Made by a program: the position numbers and the translations under genes. From Bacteroidales bacterium UBA5536 (lineage in GTDB: Bacteria > Bacteroidota > Bacteroidia > Bacteroidales > F082): DNA of 64,000 nucleotides. Within the stretch, counting starts at the first letter, position 1, and each line of letters opens with the position of its first letter. The stretch spans positions 314,273 through 378,272 of the forward strand of contig DINQ01000016.1 of NCBI GenBank assembly GCA_002426795.1, read 5' to 3'. Positions 46,282 through 55,008 of the stretch are shown piece by piece. The notes below the pieces were generated by a model. That model did not search any database. It saw nothing but the letters and a program-made list of their open reading frames with translations, and was not told the DNA's origin.

Positions 46282-49200
46282 TTACTTTCTGTTTTTTAAT
46301 TGCTCGACAACTTCATTGAGCGTCGATTCAAATTGAATTATCAGTGTTTGCAATTCAGCAACCGTGTTTTCATCCCAATCTGTACTTTCCATTTTTAGCA
46401 GATCAGCATTCAGTGAAACAATCCCCATGCTTTGTATAGATGGTTTAACACGGTGTACAATCATTTTCAGTTTTGCAAAATCATTGGTGTCAAACGCGGC
46501 ATGTATCTCTGCAATTGTTTCCGGCACCTGATCTACAAACAAAGTAATCACTTCATCGATAAACGCCTTATCGCCATGCGAAATGGTTTCAAGTTGAGCA
46601 AGATCATAGAGTTGATTAGCGTTATTTGATGTGGTTTTCAATCTGGCAACTTTTGTGACGTTTGCAGGCTTTTTGCCCAGGTATTTGGCAATTAAATTGA
46701 TCAGTTGTTCTTCATCAAAAGGCTTTGACAGATAACCATTCATCCCCGCCTTGAGAAATTTTTCAGCATCACCCTTCAGGGCAAAGGCAGTAAGTGCAAT
46801 AATGGGCATTGTTTTATTCAAACTGCCTCTAAGGTGTCGGGTGGCCTCAAGACCATCCATCACAGGCATCTGCACATCCATCAGTACAATATCAAACTGA
46901 TGGGAGCTGATTTTATCGATAGCGTCTTTTCCATTTACGGCTTCCTGTACACTGGCGCCATATTCTTTCAAAATCATGGCTGCAACCAAACGGTTCATTT
47001 CGTTATCATCAGTTACCAGGATCTGCTTCCCAGCCAGGATATTGGTGTCGATCGTTGTTGCTTCTTGCTGCGGTAAGTCATCCGGGGTGCCTTTTTTGAA
47101 AGGAACAGTAAATGAAACCGAAGTTCCAAATCCTTTGTGACTATCAACTTCAATCTTGCCATGCATCAATTCGATGAGTTCGCGTGTGATATTCATGCCC
47201 AGGCCAGTGCCACCAAATTTGCGTGTTACGGAAGCGTCTTCCTGGGCAAACTTCTGGAAAAGGGTTTTTACAAATTCCTGATCCATCCCGATTCCCGTGT
47301 CTTTTACGCATACTTTTACCTGTTGCATATCCTTTTGGTTATCAATTACCTCGCAAGTAATGTCAACACTTCCTTTTTCTGTGAATTTGATGGCATTTGA
47401 AAGTAGATTGAGCAATATCTGGTTGAGCCTGAATGGGTCGCCGATCAGAACGGGAGATAGTTTGTTGTCGCAAAATGAATTGGTGAGCGACAAGCCTTTT
47501 TCTTCTGCCTTGTGGTTCATGACCTGGAGTGCACGCTCAACAATAAGTGAAGGCTCGAAACCGATATTTTCGATTGAGAGTTTTCCTGCTTCTATTTTCG
47601 ACAAGTCAAGGATGTCGTTGATGATGACCAACAGGTTATCGGCAGCCGATTGTATTGTGCTCAGAAAAAATCGCTGTTTTTCGTTCAAATCGGTCTTGTT
47701 CAACTGGTTCGACATGCCGATGATAGCATTCATAGGCGTGCGGATTTCGTGGCTCATATTTGCCAGGAAATTTTGTTTGGTCTGCGCGAGCTCTTCCGTT
47801 CGTTTTTTGGCAATTTCGAGAGCTTTTTCTGCTTTTACGCGGTCAGAGATGTCAACAGCAAAGCCAATTACATAGGGCTCTTTTCCGGGCTCTTCTTTGA
47901 GAAAATTATTAAAAAGCGTATGTACAACATGTCCATCTTTGTGCACTATTCTAAACAAGCCGCTATAATTTTTATCCTTACGTATCTTTTTCATATAGCT
48001 GTCGTGAAACAAATCCTTGTCCTCGTCGGGCATGTAGTCAAAAATGGATTTGCCAACTATCTCCTCTGCTGAATACCCATAGGTTGCACTTACCATAGGG
48101 TTGATGGTCAGGAATTTACCTTCCATATCATGTGTGGTAATAATAGCCAGGCTATTATCGATTACATCGCGGTAGCGTTTCTCGCTTTGTTGAATTTGTT
48201 TCTGAATATTTTTGATTTCGGTTATATCTACCCCATAGCCTATTACGAGTTCCACCTCATTCAGTTGATTGAGCACAGGATACAAATTGAGCAAAACATG
48301 CGCCTCGCTTCCATCTGCATTGGTAATATGCTCCTCCCAGCTTCTGAGTTTTTTCGACTCAAGCACTTTCCTGAAGTGTTCTTTCCGTAAAGCAGCCAGC
48401 GAAATCTCTTTATTTGTTAGTTTGAAAAACACCTCCTCTTTTTGGCCAATCACTTTTTTTCTTAAATCAGAATCTTTGATGCCTTGCGGATTAACATAAA
48501 GATAGCGTTGTTCGTTATCGAATACTGCGATGTCAGCAGGGATATTGTCTAAGATCTTTTCGTAAAACTCGCGCTGTGTTCTGATCCTTTTTTCGGTAGA
48601 GATTTTTTCGGTTATATCAGTATAAACCCATAAATGTCCTTCATAGCGGTTGTCGGTGAAAATAGGAACAAAATCACGCTCGAAATGTCGTCCGTCAGCA
48701 AGTTGTAAAACATCACCCAGTACTGTTTTTTGTTCTTTTAAAATAGCTTCGATGCGTGCAACAAATCCCGCTGGATCTTTAAACAAATTTTTCGATTGCT
48801 CAGCCGAATGTGAGCAATCAGTCCCAATAAGTATCGACGGGTCAACAGGAATGTCAAATAAATCGCAGAATCGCTGGTTGATCAGGGCGATCGTTCTGTC
48901 ATTATTTTCGAGTAATATACCGCTATTCATGCTGGTAATCAATGACGACATTTGGCTTGCAGCTGCTTTCAGCTTGTCTTGCGCTTCTTTCTCGAAAGTG
49001 ATATCCTCTTCGATAGCAAAAAAGTTGGTGACTTTGCCATTTTTACCGATGATAGGCTGTGCATTGATGCGCAGCCAGTAGCCTTTTCCATCCTTTTTAT
49101 AGTTGTAAATTTCGGTTGTAAAAGGCTTTGATTGTTTGAGTTGTTCACGAATATAGGCAACGGTTTGCGGATTTGTGTCTTTGCCTTGTAAGACGCTTCC

Positions 49201-50145
49201 GGGTTTTTTTCCGAGCATCTCGTTTAGCGAATAGCCTGTTACTTTGGAAAACGCCTTGTTTACCCATTCTACCTTACCCTCGGCATCAGTCACAATTACA
49301 GCATTGCGTGTTTCTTGAATGATGAGCGAGAGACGTTGGAGTTCATTTTGGTCCTTTTTTGCCTGGGTGATATTGCGGCCGTAAATATTGATGTATCCAT
49401 TGGCTTTTAGGCCCTTGCAAACAAACGAATAGTCGTGATTGCCCGATCTGGCTTCAAAAAACCATCGTTCCTGATCTATTTCGATTTGAGGCGCAATAAA
49501 CTTAAAGAAATCTTCGAATGAGAAAGTGTTTTCTTGATATTCGAACGTTTTAAGGGCTTCGGCAGCAGGATTTCTTCTGAGCAGATTTCCTTCGAGATCG
49601 ATACGGATAAGTGGGTCTGGATTCTGGGTAGGGAAGAGTGCAATGTCCTGGATTTCTTTGTTGGCGTTTTTCAGTTCCGTTTTTTGATGGTTCACCATCA
49701 ATAGTAACTGTTTGAGGTCATCGTTGGCAATCTCATTGGTTTTGATCACATGTAAGAGATCGATCATCGGATCGTGAAAGGCAAAATCGTGAACGGTCAG
49801 GTTGTTTTCGAGCACTTGCTCAATACTGCCAAACCAGGGAGAGCCAACAAAAAGTAATTGATTGGTTTCTTCAAAAAATTCAATCTGACCGCGCAGGCTT
49901 GCATTTTTTAGGTATTTGTATTCGAGCACTACCAGTTGGTCCTGAAGTGTTTTTAATATATCGAACGAGATGCATTCTACAATAGGACGGGGAATTGAAA
50001 AGCATTCGGTAAAGTTCTTTCCACTGGTTTGTGGCAGCATTTTGTTGAGTCCGGCGCCGGAGGCTATAATTGTCAACTGTTGGTCCATTAGAATATAAAA
50101 TGGAAACAGCCTGTCAAATTGCTTCTTATGAAATTGAAATAGCAT
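46282..50145 (-). CDS. HNOBA-containing multi-PAS hybrid histidine kinase, partner of H-NOX
   Basis: A 1287-residue cytoplasmic kinase with no membrane segment. Residues about 1-165 are an HNOBA domain: LFPFYILMDQQLTIIASGAGLNKMLPQ, FSIPRP, SLRGQIEF, LLFVGSPW and VHDFAFHDPMIDLLHV match the domain following H-NOX in soluble guanylate cyclase, ending in a coiled coil. About five PAS domains follow (about 170-775), one with the flavin-type motif GKKPGSVLQGKDTN. Then HisKA (NFLANMSHEIRTPMNAIIG), HATPase (NLLSNAIKF, DTGIGM, FGGTGLGM), a receiver (VLMDVQMPVMDG) and an HPt (IVHRVKPSIQSMG). Start is 2 bases after the H-NOX stop, so the two are co-translated. Confidence 0.92.
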   Translation of the reverse strand: MLFQFHKKQFDRLFPFYILMDQQLTIIASGAGLNKMLPQTSGKNFTECFSIPRPIVECISFDILKTLQDQLVVLEYKYLKNASLRGQIEFFEETNQLLFVGSPWFGSIEQVLENNLTVHDFAFHDPMIDLLHVIKTNEIANDDLKQLLLMVNHQKTELKNANKEIQDIALFPTQNPDPLIRIDLEGNLLRRNPAAEALKTFEYQENTFSFEDFFKFIAPQIEIDQERWFFEARSGNHDYSFVCKGLKANGYINIYGRNITQAKKDQNELQRLSLIIQETRNAVIVTDAEGKVEWVNKAFSKVTGYSLNEMLGKKPGSVLQGKDTNPQTVAYIREQLKQSKPFTTEIYNYKKDGKGYWLRINAQPIIGKNGKVTNFFAIEEDITFEKEAQDKLKAAASQMSSLITSMNSGILLENNDRTIALINQRFCDLFDIPVDPSILIGTDCSHSAEQSKNLFKDPAGFVARIEAILKEQKTVLGDVLQLADGRHFERDFVPIFTDNRYEGHLWVYTDITEKISTEKRIRTQREFYEKILDNIPADIAVFDNEQRYLYVNPQGIKDSDLRKKVIGQKEEVFFKLTNKEISLAALRKEHFRKVLESKKLRSWEEHITNADGSEAHVLLNLYPVLNQLNEVELVIGYGVDITEIKNIQKQIQQSEKRYRDVIDNSLAIITTHDMEGKFLTINPMVSATYGYSAEEIVGKSIFDYMPDEDKDLFHDSYMKKIRKDKNYSGLFRIVHKDGHVVHTLFNNFLKEEPGKEPYVIGFAVDISDRVKAEKALEIAKKRTEELAQTKQNFLANMSHEIRTPMNAIIGMSNQLNKTDLNEKQRFFLSTIQSAADNLLVIINDILDLSKIEAGKLSIENIGFEPSLIVERALQVMNHKAEEKGLSLTNSFCDNKLSPVLIGDPFRLNQILLNLLSNAIKFTEKGSVDITCEVIDNQKDMQQVKVCVKDTGIGMDQEFVKTLFQKFAQEDASVTRKFGGTGLGMNITRELIELMHGKIEVDSHKGFGTSVSFTVPFKKGTPDDLPQQEATTIDTNILAGKQILVTDDNEMNRLVAAMILKEYGASVQEAVNGKDAIDKISSHQFDIVLMDVQMPVMDGLEATRHLRGSLNKTMPIIALTAFALKGDAEKFLKAGMNGYLSKPFDEEQLINLIAKYLGKKPANVTKVARLKTTSNNANQLYDLAQLETISHGDKAFIDEVITLFVDQVPETIAEIHAAFDTNDFAKLKMIVHRVKPSIQSMGIVSLNADLLKMESTDWDENTVAELQTLIIQFESTLNEVVEQLKNRK

Positions 50146-50147
50146 AG

Positions 50148-50690
50148 TTACCAGCTTACTTTGAATATTTCATGATCTTTTCCGTTTTCTCTGCTTTCAA
50201 GCAGTTCAACCAAAACATCTGTTTGATACATTTTTCCCAGGCCTGACAATAGTCCTCTTACAAACTCCTGAAGTCCATGGCGTTTGGAAAAATAGTGCAC
50301 ATAAATACTGTTTTCGGCAGCGTTGGTCACTTTAAACTCAGGCGGTGTTAGCTTGGGGTAAAGCAGCATGATGCGGTTATGAAAAACGGGCAGATTGATT
50401 AAAAACTCCCGCAGATTTTTACCCCCGGCTTCCATCAGTCCGCCGTATTTTTCTTTACCGGTTTTGAGTATCCACCACTCACCAAACAGCTGTAATACTA
50501 TTTCAACAGGGATATTCAATTCTTCAGAAGCAGCGCCAACCAGCTTAAAAGTTATCGTATCGTCATAGGGCTCATTGCTGATGAAAAAATCTTCTTCTAC
50601 GCCACTGCGTTCGCGAATATCTGCCCATTTTTTCTCGCCAAAATTGGCTTTTACGAGGTCTTCAATAGCTTTGTTAACTATTCCGTACAT
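50148..50690 (-). CDS. H-NOX heme nitric-oxide sensor protein
   Basis: A 180-residue stand-alone H-NOX (HNOB) domain. The N-terminus MYGIVNKAIEDLVKANFGEKKW is typical, the proximal heme ligand is His104 in LPVFHNRI, and the heme-propionate motif YxSxR is Y133-S135-R137 in HYFSKRHGLQEFVRGLL. The residue matching Tyr140 of the oxygen-binding Thermoanaerobacter H-NOX and Ile145 of guanylate cyclase beta1 is Phe143, non-polar, so NO binding without O2 binding is predicted. It is the first gene of an operon with the HNOBA kinase. Putative promoter TATCTTTA at 50718-50725. Confidence 0.95.
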   Translation of the reverse strand: MYGIVNKAIEDLVKANFGEKKWADIRERSGVEEDFFISNEPYDDTITFKLVGAASEELNIPVEIVLQLFGEWWILKTGKEKYGGLMEAGGKNLREFLINLPVFHNRIMLLYPKLTPPEFKVTNAAENSIYVHYFSKRHGLQEFVRGLLSGLGKMYQTDVLVELLESRENGKDHEIFKVSW

Positions 50691-51042
50691 GGTCTGAGGT
50701 TGGTTGATTTAGGAATATAAAGATAGCTGATTTTCAAATAGCTTGATAAATGGGCTAACAACTTGATTGTTTTTCTGTTTCTCATGCAAATTCATGAATG
50801 TAAAGATAGTACTGCAATTGGTATCAAGTCAAGAAATGCTACTCGCTGTTGCTATTATATCTGACAGTTTAAATTTTCAGCAGACCCTCATTAACATGAA
50901 ATATATTTGACACCTGAAAGCGGGCTTGTGATGGGTTAAATGGGCACCCAGATATTCAACGCTAAAAACCAAAAACTCGCTGAAATTTATTGAATGAACC
51001 CAAAGAAGCAACTTTGTTGATGAACAACGGAAGTTTTATGAA
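50691..51042. other. Intergenic region upstream of H-NOX
   Basis: 352 bases between the second hybrid kinase stop and the H-NOX start. No frame of interest. It is AT-rich and carries two minus-strand TATCTTTA boxes (50718-50725 and one near 50803-50810). No clear terminator for the upstream kinase is visible. Confidence 0.6.
50718..50725 (-). promoter_or_regulatory. Putative -7 box of the H-NOX/kinase operon
   Basis: TATCTTTA on the minus strand, 27 bases before the H-NOX ATG; the same octamer forms the -7 part of the well-spaced promoter at 57915-57945. Confidence 0.4.
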
Positions 51043-54000
51043 TCACCCAAAATACGCACTGACGGTATCAATAAAATCTTTTTTATGAATCGGTTTTGAA
51101 AAATAACCATTGCATCCTGCTTCCAGCGCTTTTTCGCGATCGCCTTCGAGGGCAAAAGCTGTTTGAGCCAGAATGATTACCTCCCTGTTGAATGCCCTTA
51201 TTTTTTTGGTTGCAGCGTAACCATTCAGCGATGGTAGCTGGATGTCCATTAAAATTAACTGAATATCAGGGTTTTTCTTGCAAATTTCAACAGCTTCGAG
51301 GCCATTATTGACGCTGATGATTTCGCTCGCAATTTCTTCAAGATAAATTGTCAATAGCTCAGCTGAGGTCTTATCATCCTCAACAATCAGCACCTTTAAT
51401 GTTTTTGTATCTGATGCCATAATTGGAGGAGAATCATCTGATAAACCTGTCATTTTAGCGGCTGAAACATTTTGGTAGGGAATGGTGAAATAAAAGTTGC
51501 TACCTTCTCCTGGTGTCGAATCAACCCAAATTTTTCCCCCTAGCATTTCTACATAAGCTTTTGAGATGGACAAGCCGAGTCCGGCTCCCTGTAATGCCAG
51601 TTTATCACTTACATCGGCCTGCACAAATCTTTCAAATATTGCCTCTTGCCTTTCAATTGGTATTCCGCTTCCGGTATCTTTCACAAAGAATTCCAGCATG
51701 GCCGGCTTCATCCTCGTCGTTCGGTCAGCTTTTTTGAGTAGGTATCCAAATTCAATTTTGCCTTTTTGGGTGTGCTTATAGGCATTCTTAATCAGGTTCG
51801 TCAGGATGGCATATAGTTTTTCCTTGTCAGTTTCTACGAAAGCTTCATGGTCAGTCAGGTCCTTCACAACGCTAAACCTGATGCCTTTCTCTGTCATCAT
51901 GGGTTTAAAGAAAGTAAACAGGTATTCAATTTGATCGTTGATATTGGATTTTTGGAGATGCAACTCCATTTGCCCTGATTCAATTTTTGAAATATCTACG
52001 ATATCGTTGATGATGTTGAGCATGCGCTCTCCTGCTTTTCCTATAATATTAATGTACTGGTGCTGTTGTTCGTCAGAGAGGTGAGGTTCTTTGAGCAGCT
52101 CAGCAAAACCAAGAATGCCGTTCATTGGCGTTCTGATTTCATGACTCATATTGGCAAGGAAAGCAGATTTTAAACGATCTGATTCTTCTGCTTTTTCCTT
52201 GGCTATCATCAAAGCTTTTTCAGTCTTTTTTTGTTCTGTGATTTCAAGAAATGCTGCTACAAAGTGATCAGGTTTATACTGATAAGCAACGCAATCGTAC
52301 CATCGGTCATTTGTCTGTAGATATTGCTGAAACCTGATTTCTTTGCCGGTTTTTGCAACTTCTCCATAAAGCCCGATCCAGTCTGCAGGATCATTTTCTA
52401 TTCCGGGGAATGCTTCAGTTACGAGCATGCCGAGAGGGTCGACACCAGTGAGTTCTTTGTAACTTTTGTTTGCTTCCAAAAACAGGTAGTCAACAGCTTT
52501 GCCTGATTTGTCATAGATCATTTTATGATAGGCAATTCCAATCGGGCCTTTTTCGAAGAGCGACCTAAAATTCAATTCACTTTCCTGCAGGGCCTGCTCT
52601 GTTTTTTTTCGTTGTGAGATGTCGCGGAAAGTGCCCATGATGTATTGCTTCCCCTTAATGGTAATCTCAGACGCCAGAATCTCAACGGGTATCAATGATC
52701 CGTCAGGTCTGACAATTTCATTTTCGATGGGTAGAGTTGAATTGAGTGTGGAAATCTCATTGATGTGCTGTTCAAAGGTTTTTTTTGTCAGTACCTTTTT
52801 ATTTATCGGGTGCAACTGCTTCTGGTGCATCCCGATAATCTGTTCAATCGGCTTTTGCATAAGTCGTGAGGCGGCTGTATTGGCATCAACAATAACACCC
52901 GTTGAAATATCTGCGACAAAAATGGCATCAGCTGCTTTATCGAAAAACTCCTTAAACTGTTGTTCACTGTTTCGAAGCGCTTCTTCGGTGATTTTTTTCT
53001 GTAGAACAAGTCCAGCCTGTTTCACCAGGGCTTCAATAAAAATGCTGTCGGTTATTTCCTGTTTATTGAAGGTAATGAAGTGAATAGCTGCCAGCAAGTC
53101 TTCATCTTTGTTGATCCCAATGGTATAAATCTTATTCAAGTGCAACAGCTTTTCAGCTGTTTTAACAGCCAGCAATGGATATTGATTGTCAGCAAATTCG
53201 GATAGCCCACCTTTAAATTCTAAAAAATTTCCAGACTTAAAATAAGTATAATGCAGATCATTGAGCTTAAAGCTTTTGCCGAGTGGGTCAAAGCCTGAAT
53301 GAGAGATTATCTTACTTAAAATACCTTTCTCAATGTCGGAAAGTACCTCGAGACGTGCCGTTTTTGTTGTTTCATTCACCGAAACAAAAAGGACTAACGT
53401 GTTTGGTAAATGGTTGTGTAAGGCATTGGTGATCAGTTGATAAATTTCTTTTACCTCATTGGTTTGCAACATTAATGAAGCCATTTGGTTGAGCAATTTG
53501 AACCGCTTCTCGTTGCGTTTTATCGCTTCTTCTGCTTTTCTTCGCTCGGTAATATTAATGCTTAATGCAGAAACACCTGTTATTTCACCGTTTAGAACAA
53601 TGGGATTAAAAGTTACTTCGTGCCAATGTGTCTCACCACTAATCATACTATTTAGCTCAAAAGCTACTCTTTCGCCTTGCAGAGCCTGGTCGTATTTTTC
53701 TTTCCAGAATGCCCGCATTTGCTCAGGAACGACTTCCAGTAAATTCATTCCAGGCTCTAATTTTACATTGAAAGCATCGTAAAATGCCTGAGAAAAGAAA
53801 GTGTTAAAAACGATATAGTTATAGTTTTTGTCTATTGACCAGATGGAGTCATATCTGTTATCGATTAATGAAGCTATTTTTGATTCGCTAAATTGCAGCT
53901 TTTCACGTGTTTCTCTTATTTTAGTAATATCATGAAAAAGTCCCTGAGTGCCTATTTTTTTGCCTTGGTGATCTGTAATGTAACTGATATTACCAGTTAC

Positions 54001-54741
54001 CCAAAATTTTTCGCCAGACTTTTTTTGAAACAATATTTCGTATCCTTTTAATGTTTCAAACTTCTGGAGATCACTCAGTAGTTTTGATCTGTCTTGTGGA
54101 TTGGCATAAAGTTTTAACATTTCGGTGCCAATCATATCATTCGAAGCCTCAAAAGCAAACATCGAAGCTGCTACTTCGTTTGCATAAGTAATAATACCAT
54201 CTAAGTCAGCCTGTAAAAAACATTCTCCTACCGACTGAAGCAGGTGTTCATACTTATAAAGACTTTCTTCCAGTTTTTTTGGCGCAGTGTTGTCTATCAC
54301 GGTTATCACCATATGGTTTTGATTGCCTATGACCATTGGTGATGCGAAAACTCTGATTTCTTTTAAGGTTCCATTTGCCAGTTTGTGTTTGAATTCAAAT
54401 GTATTTGATTTGTGCTGTAATGTCTCAAGCATTTTAACATCGACTTCGTGGGGAGTCAAGGTGTGAATGTCATAAATCGTTTTTGTTAGAAACGTTTCTT
54501 TTGGGTAGCCATAAAAATGAATCGCTGCTTCATTTACATTTACTATTTGTTTGGTCTGCACATCAATCTGAAGCATGGCGGCGCTGTTGTTTTCAAAATA
54601 GCTTTTGAAATACTCTTCCTGCGAATTTGTGCTACTTTTTTCGCGAAGGGATTCAACGTCTGGCTCTAATTCTTCGATGGTTTTTGCTTTTTTCATGGCT
54701 TTTTGGCAGGTATTAGCAACTGTGGGTGGTTGTTGACGCAT
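51043..54741 (-). CDS. Multi-PAS/GAF hybrid histidine kinase without HPt
   Basis: A 1232-residue soluble hybrid kinase. Three PAS domains (about 40-405), a GAF-like domain (about 405-590), two more PAS domains (about 590-835), HisKA (AFLANMSHEIRTPMNGILGF), HATPase (NLIKNAYKH, DTGSGIP, GAGLGLSIS) and a C-terminal receiver (LILMDIQLPSLNG). No HPt follows, so its phosphate must leave through another protein, perhaps the HPt of the H-NOX partner kinase. ATG at 54696 is an alternative start. Ligands unknown; no LOV cysteine seen. Same strand as, and upstream of, the H-NOX operon. Confidence 0.92.
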   Translation of the reverse strand: MRQQPPTVANTCQKAMKKAKTIEELEPDVESLREKSSTNSQEEYFKSYFENNSAAMLQIDVQTKQIVNVNEAAIHFYGYPKETFLTKTIYDIHTLTPHEVDVKMLETLQHKSNTFEFKHKLANGTLKEIRVFASPMVIGNQNHMVITVIDNTAPKKLEESLYKYEHLLQSVGECFLQADLDGIITYANEVAASMFAFEASNDMIGTEMLKLYANPQDRSKLLSDLQKFETLKGYEILFQKKSGEKFWVTGNISYITDHQGKKIGTQGLFHDITKIRETREKLQFSESKIASLIDNRYDSIWSIDKNYNYIVFNTFFSQAFYDAFNVKLEPGMNLLEVVPEQMRAFWKEKYDQALQGERVAFELNSMISGETHWHEVTFNPIVLNGEITGVSALSINITERRKAEEAIKRNEKRFKLLNQMASLMLQTNEVKEIYQLITNALHNHLPNTLVLFVSVNETTKTARLEVLSDIEKGILSKIISHSGFDPLGKSFKLNDLHYTYFKSGNFLEFKGGLSEFADNQYPLLAVKTAEKLLHLNKIYTIGINKDEDLLAAIHFITFNKQEITDSIFIEALVKQAGLVLQKKITEEALRNSEQQFKEFFDKAADAIFVADISTGVIVDANTAASRLMQKPIEQIIGMHQKQLHPINKKVLTKKTFEQHINEISTLNSTLPIENEIVRPDGSLIPVEILASEITIKGKQYIMGTFRDISQRKKTEQALQESELNFRSLFEKGPIGIAYHKMIYDKSGKAVDYLFLEANKSYKELTGVDPLGMLVTEAFPGIENDPADWIGLYGEVAKTGKEIRFQQYLQTNDRWYDCVAYQYKPDHFVAAFLEITEQKKTEKALMIAKEKAEESDRLKSAFLANMSHEIRTPMNGILGFAELLKEPHLSDEQQHQYINIIGKAGERMLNIINDIVDISKIESGQMELHLQKSNINDQIEYLFTFFKPMMTEKGIRFSVVKDLTDHEAFVETDKEKLYAILTNLIKNAYKHTQKGKIEFGYLLKKADRTTRMKPAMLEFFVKDTGSGIPIERQEAIFERFVQADVSDKLALQGAGLGLSISKAYVEMLGGKIWVDSTPGEGSNFYFTIPYQNVSAAKMTGLSDDSPPIMASDTKTLKVLIVEDDKTSAELLTIYLEEIASEIISVNNGLEAVEICKKNPDIQLILMDIQLPSLNGYAATKKIRAFNREVIILAQTAFALEGDREKALEAGCNGYFSKPIHKKDFIDTVSAYFG

Positions 54742-54960
54742 AAGTAGTTAGTAAAAGTATGAAATTTTACAATTCAGATATCTTTTACAGCAGAAGTAAA
54801 TGATTTTGCAAGCACAAAAAGGTGATTGGACAAGTTGAGGCGGTTTTTTAAAAGTTCAGAAAATCTGAAGTTCAGATGGTCAGAGAGGAAAAATGATCAG
54901 CAATCCTAAACCCATAAATCCCGTAAAGTAGAAAATCTCCGATTTTCGTCACTTTTCGAG

Positions 54961-54990
54961 GATGCCCGAATGCGACAGCATTCGGCACCC
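54961..54990. repeat. GC-rich palindrome between TonB receptor and kinase genes
   Basis: CCGAATGC (54966-54973), loop GACA, GCATTCGG (54978-54985), with imperfect extension on both sides. No T-run on either side, so it is not a classic terminator; it could be a dispersed extragenic palindrome. Confidence 0.6.
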
Positions 54991-55008
54991 TTTAACCCTT
55001 AAACCCAT

